Part shown: positions 61,190 to 64,000 of the stretch, in pieces
How positions within the stretch are numbered: position 1 is the first letter of the stretch
Layout of the letters: each line of letters starts with the position of its first letter
Assembly: GCF_001636425.1 (NCBI RefSeq)
Contig: NZ_KV440953.1
Location: 1,128,847-1,192,846, forward strand
DNA length: 64,000 bases
Direction: 5' to 3'
DNA from: Heyndrickxia acidicola
GTDB taxonomy: Bacteria > Bacillota > Bacilli > Bacillales > Bacillaceae_C
Notes under the pieces: model-generated
Databases searched by the model: none
Told to the model about the DNA's origin: nothing
Seen by the model: only the letters and a program-made list of their open reading frames with translations
Program-made: the position numbers and the translations under genes

Positions 61190-62365
61190 TTATTCAGTGA
61201 CTACCCCATTAAAGGCCGATTGATAAATCTTTCTTATATCCTCTTCTAACAATGGTAAAGGGCTGCGGGCCAATAATCTTTTTTGTTGTACACCATCTTG
61301 AGTTAAGCTTTCTAAAGCCGATTCAGGGATATTAAAACCAGCTAATGTTTGTGGGATGCCTACATCCTTAACGAGTCTTGTCAGTTCTTCCACACACTTG
61401 TAAGAAGCCTCTTCTTCTGATAGATAGAGAGAATTTCCCCCGAGTGCGTTTAGAACATCGGCCATTCTTTTTGTACAGCTTTTACGAATATAGCCCATTA
61501 CATAGGGGAGTAATACCGCATTCGATTCACCATGGGCAATATGGAACTGGCCGCCTAAAGGATAGGCCAATGCATGCACACCTGCTACTCCAGCGTTAAA
61601 AAAAGCCAAGCCGGCAATGTAACTGCCATTACTCATATCGATACGAGCCTGTTTATCATTTCCATTCTCGACCGCTGTCCTCAATGAACGTGAGATTAAA
61701 CGAATGGCTTGAAGAGCTAAACCATCTGATACCGGGCTTGCATTCACGGATAAATAAGCTTCAACGGCGTGGGTTAATGCATCCACTCCTGTTGCTGCCG
61801 TTACTCTTGGCGGGACAGAAACAGTCAATTCCGGATCGACAATCGCTACGTCTGCCAAAAGATAATCATGGGTCACCACATCTTTTGTCGACTCCAATGA
61901 AAGAACGGAAATATTCGTAACCTCAGAACCAGTACCCGCAGTGGTAGGGATCAGTATTTTGGGCAATCCTTTTTCCTCCACTTTTTTTGAACCTGATAAG
62001 TTTAAATAATCGGCTGCTGGACCTTCATTTCCCGCCAACACTGCTGCTAGCTTCGCGAGATCCATCGCACTTCCACCGCCAAGTCCGATCACCATTTCAA
62101 ATTTCCCTTCACGTGTGAACGCAACAAGTTTTTCCCCTACTGCGAGTGGCGGCTCCGGTACAACCTCTGTGTATACGGTAACTTCATAGCCCTGTTCTGT
62201 AAGAGGAGCGGTTACCCGTTCCGTTAAACCTATCTCTTTTAGGAAGGGATCGGTGACCAAAAGAATTTTCCTTGGTGAGTATTTTTCCACTTCAGGTAAA
62301 AGCTGCTCTAAAGAGCCCCATCCTGTATAGCTTAAAGGTGTAAAAACTAATTTTGAAACCGTCAT
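61190..62365 (-). CDS. Iron-containing alcohol dehydrogenase (putative 4-hydroxybutyrate-type)
   Basis: A 391-residue group III metal-dependent alcohol dehydrogenase. GLGGGSAMDLAKL, PTTAGTGSEVTNISVL, the metal site GVDALTHAVEAYLS with Asp and His, and VHALAYPLGGQFHIAHGESNA with further metal-binding His are intact. The ribosome site GGAGGAGAAAG lies before ATG 62365. It lies 17 bases downstream of the lactonase gene, which follows an aldehyde dehydrogenase. In the Agrobacterium blc (att) operon the same three functions turn gamma-butyrolactone into succinate through 4-hydroxybutyrate, so a role as 4-hydroxybutyrate dehydrogenase is likely. A damaged copy lies at 11.6-12.8 kb. Confidence 0.9.
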   Translation of the reverse strand: MTVSKLVFTPLSYTGWGSLEQLLPEVEKYSPRKILLVTDPFLKEIGLTERVTAPLTEQGYEVTVYTEVVPEPPLAVGEKLVAFTREGKFEMVIGLGGGSAMDLAKLAAVLAGNEGPAADYLNLSGSKKVEEKGLPKILIPTTAGTGSEVTNISVLSLESTKDVVTHDYLLADVAIVDPELTVSVPPRVTAATGVDALTHAVEAYLSVNASPVSDGLALQAIRLISRSLRTAVENGNDKQARIDMSNGSYIAGLAFFNAGVAGVHALAYPLGGQFHIAHGESNAVLLPYVMGYIRKSCTKRMADVLNALGGNSLYLSEEEASYKCVEELTRLVKDVGIPQTLAGFNIPESALESLTQDGVQQKRLLARSPLPLLEEDIRKIYQSAFNGVVTE

Positions 62366-62382
62366 CTTTCTTCTCCTCCTTT

Positions 62383-63231
62383 TTATTCGTAATATCCTTC
62401 CGTTGACTTACGGAAATGTTTGAACTGCTCAGCATCATGGCCAAACCAAACCTGTGAATTGGTTTCTTTGGCTATTCTGCGGATCTTTTCTACTGCATTT
62501 GCATATCCAAGTGAGTCATAGATGATGCCAGGCGGTTTAATGGGCGGACCAAAGCTTTCAGCCGTATAAACAGCATCTGAAGCCAAAATAATCCCGCCTG
62601 TTTCCGGCATATCAATGTGCAGCCCGATCATCCCCCATGCATGGCCGCTTCCAAAATTCAAAATCTTAATCCCATCAGCCAAAACAAGGTTATCTTCCGT
62701 GCGTTTAATGGTTTTCCATTGAAGGTTATTTTTAATCCAAGCATCAATATCCGCCCAAATGTAGGCCCCGTCCTTTTGATTGCGGGCATAGGATTGAAGT
62801 GTCCCATTAAGCTCATCTTCATGTACAATGATGGTTGCGTTTGTAAACAGCTCCAGGCATCCGGCATGGTCCAGATGAAGGTGAGAGGCTACAACATACT
62901 TAATATCTTCCGGTCTTACTTTCAGCTGCTCTAAACGGCTGTGAAGATAACACTCTTCTCCCATATTGATAGGGAACATTTGCTGAGTCATTTCACCCCA
63001 GCGGCCATTCGGCCCCATGGAATTTGGATTGCAGGCGGTATCAAAAAGAATTTTTCCTTCCGGATGGTCGATTAGGACGGTGTAAACCGGAAATTCAACA
63101 AATTCATTTGGTACATTGGGATGATGGATCGTTGCAGGGTTATGCATGGCAATCATCCAGTTTTTATCCATTTTCATGCGGCCATTGTCCATTACATATA
63201 GCTTAGGATTCGGTTTAATAATGTTTGACAT
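62383..63231 (-). CDS. Metallo-beta-lactamase-fold lactonase (BlcC/AttM-AiiA-like)
   Basis: A 282-residue metallo-beta-lactamase fold protein of the N-acyl homoserine lactonase family. The zinc motif HLHLDH is at 117-122, His197 in GSGHAWGM and Asp219 in LASDAVY complete the two-metal site, and VWFGHDAEQF carries the last His. The N-terminal part (VYTVLIDHPEGKILFDTACNP) is typical of AttM/BlcC-type lactonases. It may open gamma-butyrolactone or acyl-homoserine lactones; the neighbours favour gamma-butyrolactone or 4-hydroxybutyrate metabolism. It starts 11 bases after the aldehyde dehydrogenase stop, AGGGGG upstream. Confidence 0.92.
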   Translation of the reverse strand: MSNIIKPNPKLYVMDNGRMKMDKNWMIAMHNPATIHHPNVPNEFVEFPVYTVLIDHPEGKILFDTACNPNSMGPNGRWGEMTQQMFPINMGEECYLHSRLEQLKVRPEDIKYVVASHLHLDHAGCLELFTNATIIVHEDELNGTLQSYARNQKDGAYIWADIDAWIKNNLQWKTIKRTEDNLVLADGIKILNFGSGHAWGMIGLHIDMPETGGIILASDAVYTAESFGPPIKPPGIIYDSLGYANAVEKIRRIAKETNSQVWFGHDAEQFKHFRKSTEGYYE

Positions 63232-63242
63232 TTTTTTTCCCC

Positions 63243-64000
63243 CTAGAATTCCGTTTTTATTGTAATAAATTTCAATTCCGTCATTTCTTGAACTGCATAT
63301 TTTATTCCTTCGCGGCCGTAACCACTTTCTTTCACTCCGCCATATGGCATATGATCCAATCTGAAAGTAGGAATGTCATTTACAACCACTCCGCCAGATT
63401 CTAGTTTTCTAGATGCATAGAAAGCATTGTTGATATTCTGGGTATAGATTCCCACGTTTAATCCATACACAGAATCATTCACCATATGAATGGCTTCATC
63501 CAGGTTCTGATATGGAACGATCGATACGACTGGTGCAAATGTTTCCTGGCATGAAACGGTCATGTCACTTGTAACATTCAACAAAACGGTCGGTGAGAAA
63601 ATGGATCCTTCCCGGTTACCGCCTAACCCTACCTTCGCTCCTTGTTGTACTGCTTCATTCACCCAGGATTCAATTCTTTCCACTTCCCGGCTGCTAATCA
63701 TCGCACTGATATCTGTTGCTTCTTCCATCGGGTCGCCGATTTTTAATTTTTTTGCTTCTTGAATAAAGCTTTCACTAAACTCTTGATAGATTGATTCATG
63801 GACATAAATACGCTGTAATGAGATACACACCTGACCTGCAAAAGCAAATGCCCCTTCCACACATCTAGGTATGATCTTGTCCAAAGGAACGTCCGGTTCG
63901 ATAATTAATCCCGAGTTAGAACCCAGCTCTAACGTTACTTTCCGTAAACCAGCTTTTTCTTTTATCAGCTTACCTACTGTACCACTGCCTGTGAACGTGA
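63243..64000 (-). CDS. Aldehyde dehydrogenase, succinate-semialdehyde type (5' end outside window)
   Basis: The C-terminal 250 or so residues of an NAD(P)-dependent aldehyde dehydrogenase; the start is beyond the right edge. Visible: FTGSGTVGKLI (cofactor-binding), LELGSNSGLII with the general-base Glu, FAFAGQVCISLQR with the catalytic Cys, VSCQETFAPVVSIVPY, and the end DIPTFRLDHMPYGGVKESGYGREG. ELGSNSG in place of the common ELGGxxP is a small difference also seen in related sugar or semialdehyde enzymes. First gene of the putative blc-like operon aldehyde dehydrogenase-lactonase-alcohol dehydrogenase; oxidation of succinate semialdehyde to succinate is inferred from context. Confidence 0.9.
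   Translation of the reverse strand, partial: TFTGSGTVGKLIKEKAGLRKVTLELGSNSGLIIEPDVPLDKIIPRCVEGAFAFAGQVCISLQRIYVHESIYQEFSESFIQEAKKLKIGDPMEEATDISAMISSREVERIESWVNEAVQQGAKVGLGGNREGSIFSPTVLLNVTSDMTVSCQETFAPVVSIVPYQNLDEAIHMVNDSVYGLNVGIYTQNINNAFYASRKLESGGVVVNDIPTFRLDHMPYGGVKESGYGREGIKYAVQEMTELKFITIKTEF

Overview
The window is low-GC DNA from an endospore-forming Bacillaceae bacterium (Bacillus or a close genus; the species cannot be set from sequence alone). The evidence is a tricistronic ger germinant-receptor operon, a purine riboswitch, Spx, BA3454-type, IDEAL-domain and YkoP-like proteins, a candidate SigK promoter, remnants of mntR, HU and hxlR that resemble the B. subtilis proteins, AGGAGG-type ribosome sites, and a dispersed intergenic repeat of a kind I recall from Bacillaceae. 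There are no rRNA or tRNA genes, no CRISPR array and no intact insertion sequence. Decayed genes are very common (about 20).

Layout. 0-9.9 kb: partial GGDEF/EAL protein, small His/Tyr-rich putative spore-coat protein, adenine deaminase behind a guanine-type purine riboswitch, frameshifted vanadium haloperoxidase, HD-domain hydrolase, small membrane protein, YwaF-type membrane protein. 10.5-17 kb: fragments (C39 peptidase, cardiolipin synthase, MntR, HU), a YkoP-like gene, and a TetR repressor lying between a broken iron-dependent alcohol dehydrogenase and an SDR, with matching operators. 17-27 kb: redox-stress genes (three OsmC-type genes, one of them broken, thioredoxin, tandem AhpD-like protein, two nitroreductases, old yellow enzyme, DJ-1/PfpI) with a TetR that has its own repeated operator. 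27-29 kb: hxlAB (ribulose-monophosphate formaldehyde fixation) beside a dead hxlR. 29-35.3 kb: dispersed repeat, then the ger operon between two decayed tyrosine-recombinase fragments. 35.9-45 kb: decayed mnmA, then an Rrf2 regulator and a quinone/electrophile-stress cluster (Spx, BA3454, DoxX, extradiol dioxygenase, MhqD-like esterase, OsmC, thioredoxin, DJ-1, SDR). A motif TGTAAW-N7-WTTACA occurs six times there. 45.7-53.8 kb: a LacI-controlled polyol/keto-sugar catabolic locus (two Gfo/Idh/MocA dehydrogenases, two TIM-barrel isomerases, CsbX-type transporter, small monooxygenase) with seven TGTAATCGATTACA-type operators. 54.9-60.9 kb: ArsR regulator, three luciferase-like flavin oxidoreductases, an old-yellow-enzyme homologue and an SDR. 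61.1-64 kb: iron alcohol dehydrogenase, metallo-beta-lactamase lactonase and aldehyde dehydrogenase, the gene set of gamma-butyrolactone (blc/att) catabolism.

Taken together, the window is an accessory region rich in flavin, thiol and aldehyde chemistry: sensing and removing quinones, aldehydes, formaldehyde and peroxides, plus carbon scavenging. Each block has its own one-component repressor, and in four blocks the likely operator can be read from repeats. Families and motifs were recognised by eye; no database search was run.
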